The notes beneath the pieces were generated by a model. The model ran no database searches. It worked only from the letters and a program-made list of their open reading frames with translations, and was not told the DNA's origin. Positions 43,739 through 52,168 of a DNA stretch of 64,000 nt are shown here, piece after piece; the stretch's first letter is position 1, and the number at the start of each line of letters is the position of its first letter. This DNA comes from Bacteroidota bacterium. GTDB taxonomy: Bacteria; Bacteroidota; Bacteroidia; B-17B0; Aurantibacillaceae. The stretch covers positions 62,001 to 126,000 of the forward strand of contig JAIUNM010000005.1 of NCBI GenBank assembly GCA_020162035.1, written 5' to 3'. The translations under genes and the position numbers were made by a program.

Positions 43739-45007
43739 TTACTCTACCAATAATTTAAAATTGCTTGTTTTATTGGTGTTGTCATTAATTTTTACAAAAT
43801 AAATACCACTTAATAAAGCTGGGTTTATTTTAATAACTGCACCATCTAATTTTTCGCTAAAAACTAATTTACCACTAGTTGTGTAAATGTTTATTTGGTA
43901 TGTATTAAACTCTGTAAATTTAAAATTTAACTCGCCATTTGTTGGATTTGGGTAAGCAACAAAATTTAAATGGTTTGCAATTTCTTTAATTGATGAAGGT
44001 GTACATGGTGTATATGAATACGCATTTACAGTACCGGCTGGCGTGTTTGGCAATAAAGTTGCAGTATTGCTACAATTTACATAAGGCAATAAAAAATCGC
44101 GCACAAAACTAATTGTACTATCCATATACGCGGCGTTACTGCCGTATGGCACATGCCCTGCGCCATACCAAGTATAAAATTTATGGGGTACATTTGAAAT
44201 TTGTGTGCCTGCATATAACATTCTGCTTCCATCTAAATATAAAGTTTGAAAACCAGGGTTTGCTTTACCTTGTCCGTAAAGCACAGTTGCATCTGCTGTT
44301 CCGTGTAACGAACACAAAGGAACATCGCCAGTTTTCATCCACCAATATTTTCCTAAAGCACCACAAATATTAATTACACCTTTAATTTTAGATGGATACC
44401 CAGGGTTACCACTATTTCCTTCAATTCCTCCTAATGCATTAATTGCAGTAGTGCTCATATACGGTTCCATTTCGCATTGTTCGTTTAAGTATGCAACATG
44501 TAGCGCTGTTATTGCGCCTGCAGAACTTCCACCAATAAAAACAAAATTTGTATCTACTTTATAAAGATTTGCTGTTCGTGCATCTTTATAAAAAAAACGT
44601 ATTGCTGCTTTCATATCATGATATGCTCTAACTAGGGCAGGAACAATGTTAGCAGAATCAAAAGGAAAAAAGCCTGTTCTATAATCAATTGAAGCTGTAA
44701 CATAACCTTTTTTAGCAAATGCATTGCATAATGCAACTTGGTCGGCATCAGTTCGTGTGCCCCCTAAAAAGCTTCCACCGTGTGCAAAAATTATTAATGG
44801 TCTTAACGCTTGTGCATCGCCCGAAGGTTGATAAAAATCTAACATTAAATTTGTAGTGCCACTTCCGTTCCAGCTTGTGTTAGAACCAAACTGTATAGCA
44901 GAACTAGTGGTAACGGTTGAAAAAACATCGCTGTAATAACGCGTACATGTTTGTGAATTTGCGTTTATTGCAAAAATTGATAAAAGAGTAAGGTATATTT
45001 TTTTCAT
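43739..45007 (-). CDS. Secreted alpha/beta-hydrolase esterase with T9SS sorting domain
   Basis: 422 residues: signal peptide MKKIYLTLLSIFAINANSQ; hydrolase domain with oxyanion motif FAHGGSFLGGTR, nucleophile elbow FIGGSSAGAIT, an acid in HGTADATVLYG and His in GAGHVPYG; a Cys-rich linker; then a type A sorting domain (YPNPTNGELNFKF ... LLSGIYFVKIND). Best read as a surface-exposed carboxylesterase or feruloyl-esterase-like enzyme of unknown substrate. It is the last gene of a minus-strand trio with the SGNH lipoprotein and FadL genes. Confidence 0.88.
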   Translation of the reverse strand: MKKIYLTLLSIFAINANSQTCTRYYSDVFSTVTTSSAIQFGSNTSWNGSGTTNLMLDFYQPSGDAQALRPLIIFAHGGSFLGGTRTDADQVALCNAFAKKGYVTASIDYRTGFFPFDSANIVPALVRAYHDMKAAIRFFYKDARTANLYKVDTNFVFIGGSSAGAITALHVAYLNEQCEMEPYMSTTAINALGGIEGNSGNPGYPSKIKGVINICGALGKYWWMKTGDVPLCSLHGTADATVLYGQGKANPGFQTLYLDGSRMLYAGTQISNVPHKFYTWYGAGHVPYGSNAAYMDSTISFVRDFLLPYVNCSNTATLLPNTPAGTVNAYSYTPCTPSSIKEIANHLNFVAYPNPTNGELNFKFTEFNTYQINIYTTSGKLVFSEKLDGAVIKINPALLSGIYFVKINDNTNKTSNFKLLVE

Positions 45008-45045
45008 TTTTTAAATTTAATTATTTAGTAATACTACAAAAAATA

Positions 45046-46380
45046 TTATGGAAACACAACTCCTCTATAAAGATTTGCATTAAGTTGTGGGATTTTACTT
45101 TTATATTGAGTATTAATTGCTTTTATACATTCATTAGTTAAAAGGGCATTACCTAAAGGGTTTAAGTTAGTACCATCTAACGAAAACGCGCCCCCTTTTA
45201 CAAATTGAGCATTAACTGTTACTCCATTGTAAACAATGCCTGTAAAAATTGAGTTATAAAAAGCATATGCATCTACATAAGCTAAATTTTTTAGTTGGCA
45301 AACCGATTTTAATTTGTTATTAAAAACAGTAATAGCCGTTTTAATTGTAGCAATTTCGTTTAATGTTAAAGTCATTCTGTTTTCAAAAGGATTTAACGAG
45401 CCTAAATAATTACATTTAACCGAATCTAACGGTGCGCTAAGTAACACTAACTCTCCTGCTTTTAATTGTCTTGCGCCAATTGGTGCTGTGGGGTCAGAAA
45501 CAACAAAAGCATTAGAACCAACACTAAACGAAATTGCACCATTTGAAATTACATTATAAACTAAATTTAAATCTTTTGCTTTTTGATCGTCTAATGTTAG
45601 CCCATTATATGGTATTGTATTAAAATACGGAAAAGTAGTTACATCTGGCACATTTAAAACAACACCTTTAGCGCCATTAATTGTTAGTTTATTTATAATA
45701 TTATCTATTGCTAAATTAAATCTAGCTTCAGAAGTTATGCTATCTGAAGCCGCACCATTTAAAGCATATTGCAACACATCGTGTAAGGCGGGTTGCAATA
45801 CAAAAAAAGTTGGATTTAAAGTTTCTACATCGCTTATAATTGAAGAGGTCGTTTTATTTTTAGCAATACGTTCAAAAAAAGGATTGTAATACGCATTACC
45901 TAAATTTCCTAAACCTGCTTGCAAAAACTGATACGATTTTACATAAGGAATAGTATAATCGTTGTAAAAGTTAGTTGATGTGCTAGCTCTTAAATCATTA
46001 AAAGTACAATTAGATGTTGGTTTTATTGGCGATAATGAAACAACTCCTTTACAATCTGTTTTATTTCCTAAAAAGCTGTTTGCAGTAACAAGAGTTGCAT
46101 TTATACTACTTAAACCAAAGCCATTAAATTGTGGTGGCACTAATGGTTGTATTAATTCATTTGCATCAATAAGTTCAAGTTGTTGAGATAATAGTTTGGC
46201 AACACTATTTTTTTGTGCATCAACATGTAAGGCACCATCTGCGTATCCACCAATACCACTACCTCCAATGGCTACAAAATTTTTCGGATTAATATCGCCA
46301 CTGGATAATTTATCGTATTTTAATTTTGGTTTACATGAAAACCAAAACATTAAAATAATTATATAAATAAAATTTTTCAT
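45046..46380 (-). CDS. SGNH/GDSL-type lipolytic lipoprotein
   Basis: 444 residues. The N-terminus MKNFIYIIILMFWFSCKPK has a lipobox-like FSC, so the mature protein is probably a lipoprotein. Block I reads AIGGSGIGGYADGALH, with the Ser of SGNH enzymes; block V likely lies near SLDGTNLNPLGNALL (Asp, with Asn/His-like context). FadL and GDSL-lipoprotein gene pairs are common in Bacteroidota, which suggests lipid hydrolysis coupled to uptake. It begins 2 nt after the FadL stop. Confidence 0.82.
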   Translation of the reverse strand: MKNFIYIIILMFWFSCKPKLKYDKLSSGDINPKNFVAIGGSGIGGYADGALHVDAQKNSVAKLLSQQLELIDANELIQPLVPPQFNGFGLSSINATLVTANSFLGNKTDCKGVVSLSPIKPTSNCTFNDLRASTSTNFYNDYTIPYVKSYQFLQAGLGNLGNAYYNPFFERIAKNKTTSSIISDVETLNPTFFVLQPALHDVLQYALNGAASDSITSEARFNLAIDNIINKLTINGAKGVVLNVPDVTTFPYFNTIPYNGLTLDDQKAKDLNLVYNVISNGAISFSVGSNAFVVSDPTAPIGARQLKAGELVLLSAPLDSVKCNYLGSLNPFENRMTLTLNEIATIKTAITVFNNKLKSVCQLKNLAYVDAYAFYNSIFTGIVYNGVTVNAQFVKGGAFSLDGTNLNPLGNALLTNECIKAINTQYKSKIPQLNANLYRGVVFP

Positions 46381-46382
46381 AT

Positions 46383-47609
46383 TTAAAATTGATATCTAAT
46401 GCTTAAACCTGGAGCAACCACTGCGGTTTTAAATGTTCCTTTTAAATTAGTTTCGTAATTAACTGCTGCTCTTTTAAATTCTGTAAAATATAAAGATGCG
46501 TCTATTTGCAAATGTGTTGTAACAAAATAACTTGCGCCTGTTGTAAAAATCCAACGGTTTGCATCTGGTGTTTCGGGTGTTACATAACCTTGCTGTACAG
46601 GAGTTATACCATAAGCAATTCCGCCTCTTAATTGTGTTTTTTCATTTAATAAATATTGGCAGCCTGTTCTAAAAGCAAATGTGTTTTTGTATAAGCGTGG
46701 CGATTTTGTATCCAATAAACTTGCAGTATTGTTTTCATAATCAAAAGCTAAAGTATCGTAAGCTTTCCAGCCAACATAATTTACATCAGCAACCAAATCA
46801 ATTTTTTCATTTAGTTTATAATGTGTGCCTAAAGTTACTACTTGTGGCAATGGTAATGATGATGTAAATTTCCCATTAGGAAAATTTACTGCAACACCTT
46901 CTGGCACAACAAACACAGCGTTTCCATCTTTTACTTTCATGTTAATTTGAGAGCGATAAGATATTGCAAACGCCAATTTATTAGAAGCTTTTGTGTACAA
47001 ACCAATATTAAAACCATATCCGCTTGCTTTGCCATTAAGTTCAGCTGTTCCGTAATTGCGAGAGGAATTAATTAATGGAATATCTTTTTTTAAATTTACA
47101 TTGCCTGTTGCTAATACAAACCCTGCGCCAATGCCTATTTTGTTAGTTATTTGATAACTTACAGTTGGTTGAAAAAAAATAGTTTGTAATTGTAATTTTG
47201 TAATTGCAAAACGCCCAATCCATTCGCTAGGCCATTGAACGGTGCTGCCAAAAGGGGTATAAACAGCTAAACCCATTTTAATTTTACTACTATCTTTTAT
47301 AGAGTATAAAGCATAAGCAGCAAACGGTGTGCTTACTGGCGACTCAGTTCTACTAATGGTTTGAGATGTGCTATCTAAATAAACAGTGTTTGGAATTGTT
47401 GGTGTTACTCCTAAATTTATTCCTGTTTTTTTTACAAATGCAGCAGAGCCCGGATTATAAAACAATAAACTTTCATCTTGTACAAAGGCAGAACCAGAAC
47501 TTGCCATACCTTGTTGTTTTTGCCCTTGTAAGTTAACCTGAAAGCCTTGCGACAATAACAAGTTTACACTTAAAAAAATTAAACCAAATAAATAATATTT
47601 TATTTTCAT
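46383..47609 (-). CDS. OmpP1/FadL family outer-membrane transporter
   Basis: 408 residues with signal peptide (MKIKYYLFGLIFLSVNLLLSQ). The N-terminal plug shows GFQVNLQGQKQQGMASSGSAFVQDESLLFYNPGS, the NPA-like FadL signature region; the rest is a beta-barrel with alternating strands and a terminal aromatic (SIRYQF). FadL-type barrels admit hydrophobic compounds through the outer membrane. It is first in the FadL-SGNH-esterase run, and the upstream region carries TATATTTA, one mismatch from a -7 box. Confidence 0.92.
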   Translation of the reverse strand: MKIKYYLFGLIFLSVNLLLSQGFQVNLQGQKQQGMASSGSAFVQDESLLFYNPGSAAFVKKTGINLGVTPTIPNTVYLDSTSQTISRTESPVSTPFAAYALYSIKDSSKIKMGLAVYTPFGSTVQWPSEWIGRFAITKLQLQTIFFQPTVSYQITNKIGIGAGFVLATGNVNLKKDIPLINSSRNYGTAELNGKASGYGFNIGLYTKASNKLAFAISYRSQINMKVKDGNAVFVVPEGVAVNFPNGKFTSSLPLPQVVTLGTHYKLNEKIDLVADVNYVGWKAYDTLAFDYENNTASLLDTKSPRLYKNTFAFRTGCQYLLNEKTQLRGGIAYGITPVQQGYVTPETPDANRWIFTTGASYFVTTHLQIDASLYFTEFKRAAVNYETNLKGTFKTAVVAPGLSIRYQF

Positions 47610-48054
47610 TAAAGTATAAATATAATAAATTGTTTAGTTTAAATTTTAAAATAAATTATTGTTAGGGATTTTGATTAAATAAAAAGCTAATAAGCCTGCT
47701 GCGTTGTTGCTAAGTAAATGATATAATTTAAATAATAATATGTTTTAAAAAAATAGTTTAAAGGGTAAATTAAGGTTTTGCACAGAAAGTTGGCAGCCTT
47801 GCGTGCACTTTTCAAGCAAACAGTGTATATATAATTAAAAGGTTACACAACTTGCAAGACTATCACTATGTATTTTGCAATCAATCGAACCGAAAATTTG
47901 GATTATGTACCCTTTATCAACAACACAAATAAATTTTTAATTCCAGAAAATAAAGGGTCAATGGTGGGAAAATTAATGTCAAACCAAATACTAAAAACAA
48001 GAAAAAAATAAAACACGAAACATTTAAAATTTTAAAACAAACTATATCGAGCGT
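47610..48054. other. Gene-poor gap at the left edge of the accessory locus
   Basis: About 445 nt with no convincing long gene. It contains a short frame (47868-48011) listed separately, and a locally GC-richer stretch with TGCAC and GTGCA (about 47779-47804) as imperfect inverted repeats around GTTGGCAGCC. Just before the YidD-like gene the text is CGAGCGTGTGTTGG. These resemble non-coding repeats of Bacteroidota cassette or repeat regions, but I see no second copy in the window. Confidence 0.35.
47868..48011 (+). CDS. Possible 47-residue ORF or gene scrap
   Basis: ATG at 47868, TAA at 48009-48011. It encodes MYFAINRTENLDYVPF, a middle with FLIPENKG, and a basic end LKTRKK. Composition is protein-like but no family is recognised, no promoter box lies close upstream, and no Shine-Dalgarno is visible. 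It may be a remnant of an older gene in the gap. Confidence 0.2.
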   Translation: MYFAINRTENLDYVPFINNTNKFLIPENKGSMVGKLMSNQILKTRKK

Positions 48055-48057
48055 GTG

Positions 48058-48086
48058 TTGGTAACAAATAATATTTATTACATTTG
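48058..48086 (+). promoter_or_regulatory. Promoter of the YidD-like locus
   Basis: TTG at 48058-48060 and TACATTTG at 48079-48086 are 18 nt apart, matching the Bacteroidota promoter pattern. The box ends 4 nt before GTG at 48091, so this GTG is the likely start and upstream in-frame GTG/TTG codons (48055, 48058) fall inside the promoter. Confidence 0.6.
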
Positions 48087-48090
48087 TGTA

Positions 48091-48474
48091 GTGATAAAAA
48101 AAATCATATTTACTTTATTCTGCTTTAGTTTCTATTGTTTTTTTGCTCAAAATTCAAGCTTACTAACTTTAAAGAGGGAAAAATTACAGAACGAGTTAAC
48201 TACAATGAAAACTGATGCTGTTGTAAAAAAGAAAAGAGGAATAGGTAATGCTTTGTTAAATGTATATCAAAAACATATATCAGTGCTTATCTCGGCGGAA
48301 TGCTTGTATTCTCTTTCTTGCTCTCGTTATTCGCGTGAGGCGCTTAATAAGTACGGATTTTTTCCAGGAATATTATTAAGTGCAGATAGAATTACTCGTT
48401 GTTCTTTTTTTTGTAGCAAAGACATTCCAGATAGTAAATTTAACGATGATGGTCTCGTGCAAGATAATCCATAG
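48091..48474 (+). CDS. YidD-like protein with a signal peptide
   Basis: 127 residues from GTG 48091. The N-terminus IKKIIFTLFCFSFYCFFAQ is a signal peptide. The core from residue 56 matches YidD: LNVYQKHISVLISAECLYSLSCSRYSREALNKYGFF, then RITRC. The conserved Cys, Ser and Tyr of the CxxxPTCSxY motif are kept (Cys71, Cys77), and a further Cys pair at 104 and 108 is present. Classic YidD is cytosolic-side and assists YidC; an exported form should act in the periplasm. The next gene begins inside its 3' end. Confidence 0.8.
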   Translation: MIKKIIFTLFCFSFYCFFAQNSSLLTLKREKLQNELTTMKTDAVVKKKRGIGNALLNVYQKHISVLISAECLYSLSCSRYSREALNKYGFFPGILLSADRITRCSFFCSKDIPDSKFNDDGLVQDNP

Positions 48475-49813
48475 GTTGATATTTTTTATATCTTTTTTTT
48501 ATTATTCAAGCATCGCTAATTGCAAATTAGAATTTAATGATTCACTTTTAATAAATATTATAAATAAGAGCATTAATTATTTGCATGTTACTCAAATTAA
48601 AGACAATAATCAACCAAATACTTTTGTTGGCGAATGGCCATCATATATATATAATTGTGCCAACATACCTTTTCTAGGTAAAAAAGGGAAATCTGCCTAT
48701 GATTCAAATGTTTTTAATACTTTGTTTATTCATAATGCAATGGCTGAGTTGTATCTTACATTTAATAAAAATTCGCAAATACTTGAACTGCTTAGTTTGG
48801 CGCAAAAAAATTTCAAATATTTTAAAAACGAATCTTCATTTAATTTTTGGCCTGAATTGCTTCGTCCCAGTCACTTAAAATGCAAACATAAAAACTGCAA
48901 ACAACGTCGCCCTGTTAATTTTAATTATCATTATGGCTTTATTAACAATTATGCTAATATATATGATGATGCAGATGACACTTCTGCAGGATATTTGGCT
49001 TATTATTTAAGTAATAAAGTGAAAGACAGTTCGGGAACAAACCAGCTTGATTATTTCAATACCGATTCATACTTTAAAAATTTTGTGTTATATCGCGATA
49101 CTGGTATTAGAAAAACAAATTGGTATAATAAAAAAAACGGATTTAAGTATAGAACAGGAGCATTTTTTACATGGTTTGGCCCTGACAGAAAACCATCTCA
49201 TTTTTTTACATGGTTTTTTCCATATCATCATAAACAAAATATATTATATGGTAGAAACGAAGTAGATTGTGTAGTTAATGCGAACATTTTAAAAACCCTT
49301 TATACATTGGGAGATACAACAATTTCAGGTGTAAAAGAATCAAAAGAGTTTTTACGGAAAGTAATCGCAAAAAACAAATGCCAAACTTGTGGCGTTTATT
49401 ATCCTACAGAGTTTAGTTTTCATTATGCTTTAGCAAAAGCTATTAGTGCTGGTTTAACCGGATTTAATGACCTGAAGGAAGTTTTAATTAGCGAAATATT
49501 AAAACAAAAAAACCAACAAGGGTTTTGGGAATCTCAAATTGAAGGAAATGATGTTCAGTGTACTTTGTATGCATTAAATGCAATTATGATGTTATCATCT
49601 GATAAAAAAATATTAAATGAAATTGAACCTGGTATAAATTTTTTACTTGAAAAAAGAATTAACGACCAAACTCTTACACATTGGAATGGCGGCGTGTTTT
49701 TTTCAGGAGGTAGCGCAATTAGATATGAGCATGTGTGGATATCTGATGCTTATACAACTTGCTTAGCAATAGAAACCTTAACTAACTATTTAAATTTTAA
49801 AAAACAATTATGA
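48446..49813 (+). CDS. Exported alpha/alpha-toroid protein with a DxDDT motif (terpene cyclase/prenyltransferase-like)
   Basis: 455 residues if started at the ATG pair 48446/48449, which gives a basic n-region (CKIIHR) and a signal-like core (LIFFISFFYYSSIANC); it then overlaps the YidD-like gene by 29 nt. A TTG at 48476 is an alternative. Residues 174-180 read DDADDTS, equal to the DxDDT(A/S) motif that protonates substrate in squalene-hopene and class II diterpene cyclases. A QW-like motif (QKNQQGFWE, about 354-362) and helical repeats such as VQCTLYALNAIMMLS and HVWISDAYTTCLAIETL support a toroid fold. Length is about two thirds of a hopene cyclase and export is unusual for one. Catalysis is unproven. 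Confidence 0.6.
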   Translation: MMVSCKIIHRLIFFISFFYYSSIANCKLEFNDSLLINIINKSINYLHVTQIKDNNQPNTFVGEWPSYIYNCANIPFLGKKGKSAYDSNVFNTLFIHNAMAELYLTFNKNSQILELLSLAQKNFKYFKNESSFNFWPELLRPSHLKCKHKNCKQRRPVNFNYHYGFINNYANIYDDADDTSAGYLAYYLSNKVKDSSGTNQLDYFNTDSYFKNFVLYRDTGIRKTNWYNKKNGFKYRTGAFFTWFGPDRKPSHFFTWFFPYHHKQNILYGRNEVDCVVNANILKTLYTLGDTTISGVKESKEFLRKVIAKNKCQTCGVYYPTEFSFHYALAKAISAGLTGFNDLKEVLISEILKQKNQQGFWESQIEGNDVQCTLYALNAIMMLSSDKKILNEIEPGINFLLEKRINDQTLTHWNGGVFFSGGSAIRYEHVWISDAYTTCLAIETLTNYLNFKKQL

Positions 49814-50655
49814 GGTTAATATTGTTATTCCTATTTACCACATCACTCTATGGTCAATACTTTGACACAATTTCGATAGAAAAAAAAATAACTTTTGTTA
49901 ATTATCTTAAACAAAACAAACAACATGAAGATGCGCTTTATATTTTAAACCATTTCAATTCTAGAGAGCAAATAGACTCTTTAATACTAATGGAGGTAAA
50001 ATTACTTTTAGAGTTGCATAGAGAAAAACTTGCCGACTCACTTTTAAAATCAAGTTTAAATTTATTTTCAGATTCATCAAAGTTAAACTGTAGTTACACA
50101 CTTTTACAAAATCATGTTAATATTTTAATATCAAAGTTAGATGATTTAAAAAAACCTAATTACACAACCAATCTAATTCATTATGAGACATGGCGAATAC
50201 AACAATTGGCTACTGCTATTTTAAAAAACGATTTTGGTGGTTTTGAAGAAATATTTAACTCAGGTAAATGCACCAATCCAAACACTTCCATGATTGAGTT
50301 TTCTTTGTATGTTCAAAAAACGGAAATGTTTCGAAGGAGGAAAAAAAGTGGATTTTTAGCTGGTTTATTTTCAACTATTATTCCAGGATCAGGAAAAATT
50401 TATGCTGGTAAACCCCACGAAGCATTAACATCCTTTGTACCTGTTGTGTTTAACTTAGCACAAGCTGGAGAAGGGTACTATTACAAAAAATTTGAAAGCC
50501 CACATTTATATGTGTTTGGCTCCATTGGCACCGTTTTTTACGCATCTAATATTTATGGAAGTTTTAAAGCGGCAAAAAGAAAAAACGCAGAGTTTAATAA
50601 TAAGGTTAAAAATAACATTGAGTATGAAATCACAAAACTTATCAGTTATTATTAA
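49810..50655 (+). CDS. Exported helical-repeat/membrane protein A of a tandem pair
   Basis: 281 residues overlapping the toroid gene by 4 nt. Signal peptide MRLILLFLFTTSLYGQ, a TPR-like helical half, then a membrane half with FSTIIPGSGKIYAGKPHEALTSFVPVVF and GSIGTVFYASNIYGSFKAAKR. The GSGKxYAGK hairpin resembles DUF5683/TM2-like PGxGqxYxGk segments. The next gene has the same plan, so the two look like diverged paralogues. Likely an inner-membrane protein with its TPR part in the periplasm. Confidence 0.7.
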   Translation: MRLILLFLFTTSLYGQYFDTISIEKKITFVNYLKQNKQHEDALYILNHFNSREQIDSLILMEVKLLLELHREKLADSLLKSSLNLFSDSSKLNCSYTLLQNHVNILISKLDDLKKPNYTTNLIHYETWRIQQLATAILKNDFGGFEEIFNSGKCTNPNTSMIEFSLYVQKTEMFRRRKKSGFLAGLFSTIIPGSGKIYAGKPHEALTSFVPVVFNLAQAGEGYYYKKFESPHLYVFGSIGTVFYASNIYGSFKAAKRKNAEFNNKVKNNIEYEITKLISYY

Positions 50656-51439
50656 AATACAGCTGTTGTTTTTAATAATACAGACTTGTGGTTACTCACA
50701 AAGTCAAAAAATGGAACGACTTATTCTACAATATAATTATACTCAAGCTACTTCTGATTCAGTAAAAGAGATTATCAATTTTCAAATTATAGACAAGTAT
50801 TTAAATGAAGGAGATTATGATAAAGCAATTAGCGTAATTACTAAAATAAATGATAGTGAAAAAAACAAAGATTTAAAATTATTGCTTTCAGGAAAAGCCG
50901 AGTTTTTAATTGATAATTATCAACAAAGCCTCAATTATTTGAATGTTGTAGATGAAAAAAAACTTAATAGCTTTTATTTTAAGGAATTGCAATTATTTAA
51001 AATCCTTAACTATAATCATTTAATGTATTTAGATTCGACTTATTTTAAACTTACATCACTATATGTAGGTAAAGGGAAAGACACTACGGGTTTTTATGCC
51101 GAAATGAATAAATTTTCTAATTTAAAATTATATAATTTACACAAGGCGAAAAGAAGGTCTGTATTATTTCCTGGTGCTGGACTTTGGTATGTAGGAGAAA
51201 AAAAAAGGGCATTTACTAGTGCACTAATTAGCTTTGGTTTTGTGGGTTATACTGCTTATAGTATCTACACAAAATATTATATTACTGCATTATTAACTGG
51301 AACATCGCAGTTTTTACGTTTTTTCAATGGCGGAAAACGTGCTGCGTTAAAAATAGGGGTACAAAAGAATAAAAAAGCTTATATTAATTATATTTTGCCA
51401 TTAAATGAATTTATTGAATGTAAAATTTTGGAATTATAA
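50624..51439 (+). CDS. Exported helical-repeat/membrane protein B of a tandem pair
   Basis: 271 residues from ATG 50624, which begins 32 nt before the stop of protein A; an ATG further upstream (50492) would overlap 164 nt and spoil the signal peptide (IKIQLLFLIIQTCGYSQ), so it is rejected. The helical half (EGDYDKAISVITKIND, KNKDLKLLLSGKAEFLIDNY) is followed by VLFPGAGLWYVGEKKRAFTSALISF and a late NGGKRAALKI segment. The PGxGxxYxG(k) hairpin and the basic tail align with protein A. Last gene of the overlapping four-gene set. Confidence 0.7.
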   Translation: MKSQNLSVIIKIQLLFLIIQTCGYSQSQKMERLILQYNYTQATSDSVKEIINFQIIDKYLNEGDYDKAISVITKINDSEKNKDLKLLLSGKAEFLIDNYQQSLNYLNVVDEKKLNSFYFKELQLFKILNYNHLMYLDSTYFKLTSLYVGKGKDTTGFYAEMNKFSNLKLYNLHKAKRRSVLFPGAGLWYVGEKKRAFTSALISFGFVGYTAYSIYTKYYITALLTGTSQFLRFFNGGKRAALKIGVQKNKKAYINYILPLNEFIECKILEL

Positions 51440-51477
51440 ATAATTTAGATTATTATTGCGCTTTAAAATTTAAATTT

Positions 51478-52107
51478 ATGATTAAAAAAACACATTTCTT
51501 AGCTTTTGTAACTGTTGTAATGCTATTGTCTTCTTGCGCAAAGAGAATTGCTGTTCCATACTCAACTGTAGAAAAAATAGTTAAAGTTGCTCCTGGCATG
51601 ACAACATCAGACGTGTCAAGTACTTTGGGTATCCCTCCTTATGATGTGTATCACATGGCTGGCGATGGAAGTACAGTTTTGATTTTTAATTATAAATTAA
51701 AACAAAGAAAAAACACTGGTTGTGGTGCTCTTGAAAAAATGGGTTTTGCCGATCCTTTTTATTCTAAAGAAGAGAATTTAGCAATTGGTAGTTCGTACTA
51801 TGTTGAAGAAAGCAAAGTTTATATTTTGTTTCAAAACGGAAAAGTTTCTTCTTTAGTTACTGACGCAGGACGCGAAGATTCAGAAGATCTTTTAATTCAA
51901 AACAATACCATTCAATTTATTTCAAAATCTAACCGTCATTCATTCAATTACTATAATTACGAAAAACTTGAGTTAGGTCAACAATTAATTAGATTAGATA
52001 GCAAAGGTAATATTGTTAAAAACAAAGGTGGTTTATTTGGTGGGAGTACAACTGGGCCAACTAAGAAGAAAAAAGGATGCATGTCTAAAGGTTGTTTCGG
52101 TAAATAA
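51478..52107 (+). CDS. BamE/SmpA-like lipoprotein with Cys-rich tail
   Basis: 209 residues. VVMLLSSCAKR is a clear lipobox (LSSC). The following VEKIVKVAPGMTTSDVSSTLGIPPYDVYHM resembles the Gm(t/s)xxxVxxxLGxP helix-turn of BamE/SmpA/OmlA folds. The end is KKKKGCMSKGCFGK, two Cys in a basic tail of unknown use. A further Cys (TGCGAL) lies mid-protein. It starts 38 nt after the paralogue pair, in the same orientation, with an imperfect TATTATTG box at 51451-51458. Confidence 0.72.
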   Translation: MIKKTHFLAFVTVVMLLSSCAKRIAVPYSTVEKIVKVAPGMTTSDVSSTLGIPPYDVYHMAGDGSTVLIFNYKLKQRKNTGCGALEKMGFADPFYSKEENLAIGSSYYVEESKVYILFQNGKVSSLVTDAGREDSEDLLIQNNTIQFISKSNRHSFNYYNYEKLELGQQLIRLDSKGNIVKNKGGLFGGSTTGPTKKKKGCMSKGCFGK

Positions 52108-52168
52108 AAAATTATTTGGCTAATAATAGTCAGATTGATGTAACTACTTTATTCATTTTTTTAAATAA

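Noticed and set aside
48055-48090. Upstream GTG start for the YidD-like protein
   Set aside because: It lies upstream of, and partly within, the promoter; the GTG at 48091 directly starts the signal peptide.
48446-49813. Reading the toroid protein as a genuine squalene-hopene cyclase
   Set aside because: Only the DxDDT and one QW-like motif are visible; the protein is too short and has a signal peptide.
50492-50623. Longer start for the second TPR/membrane paralogue
   Set aside because: It would overlap the first paralogue by 164 nt and place a non-signal sequence before the signal peptide that begins at 50624.
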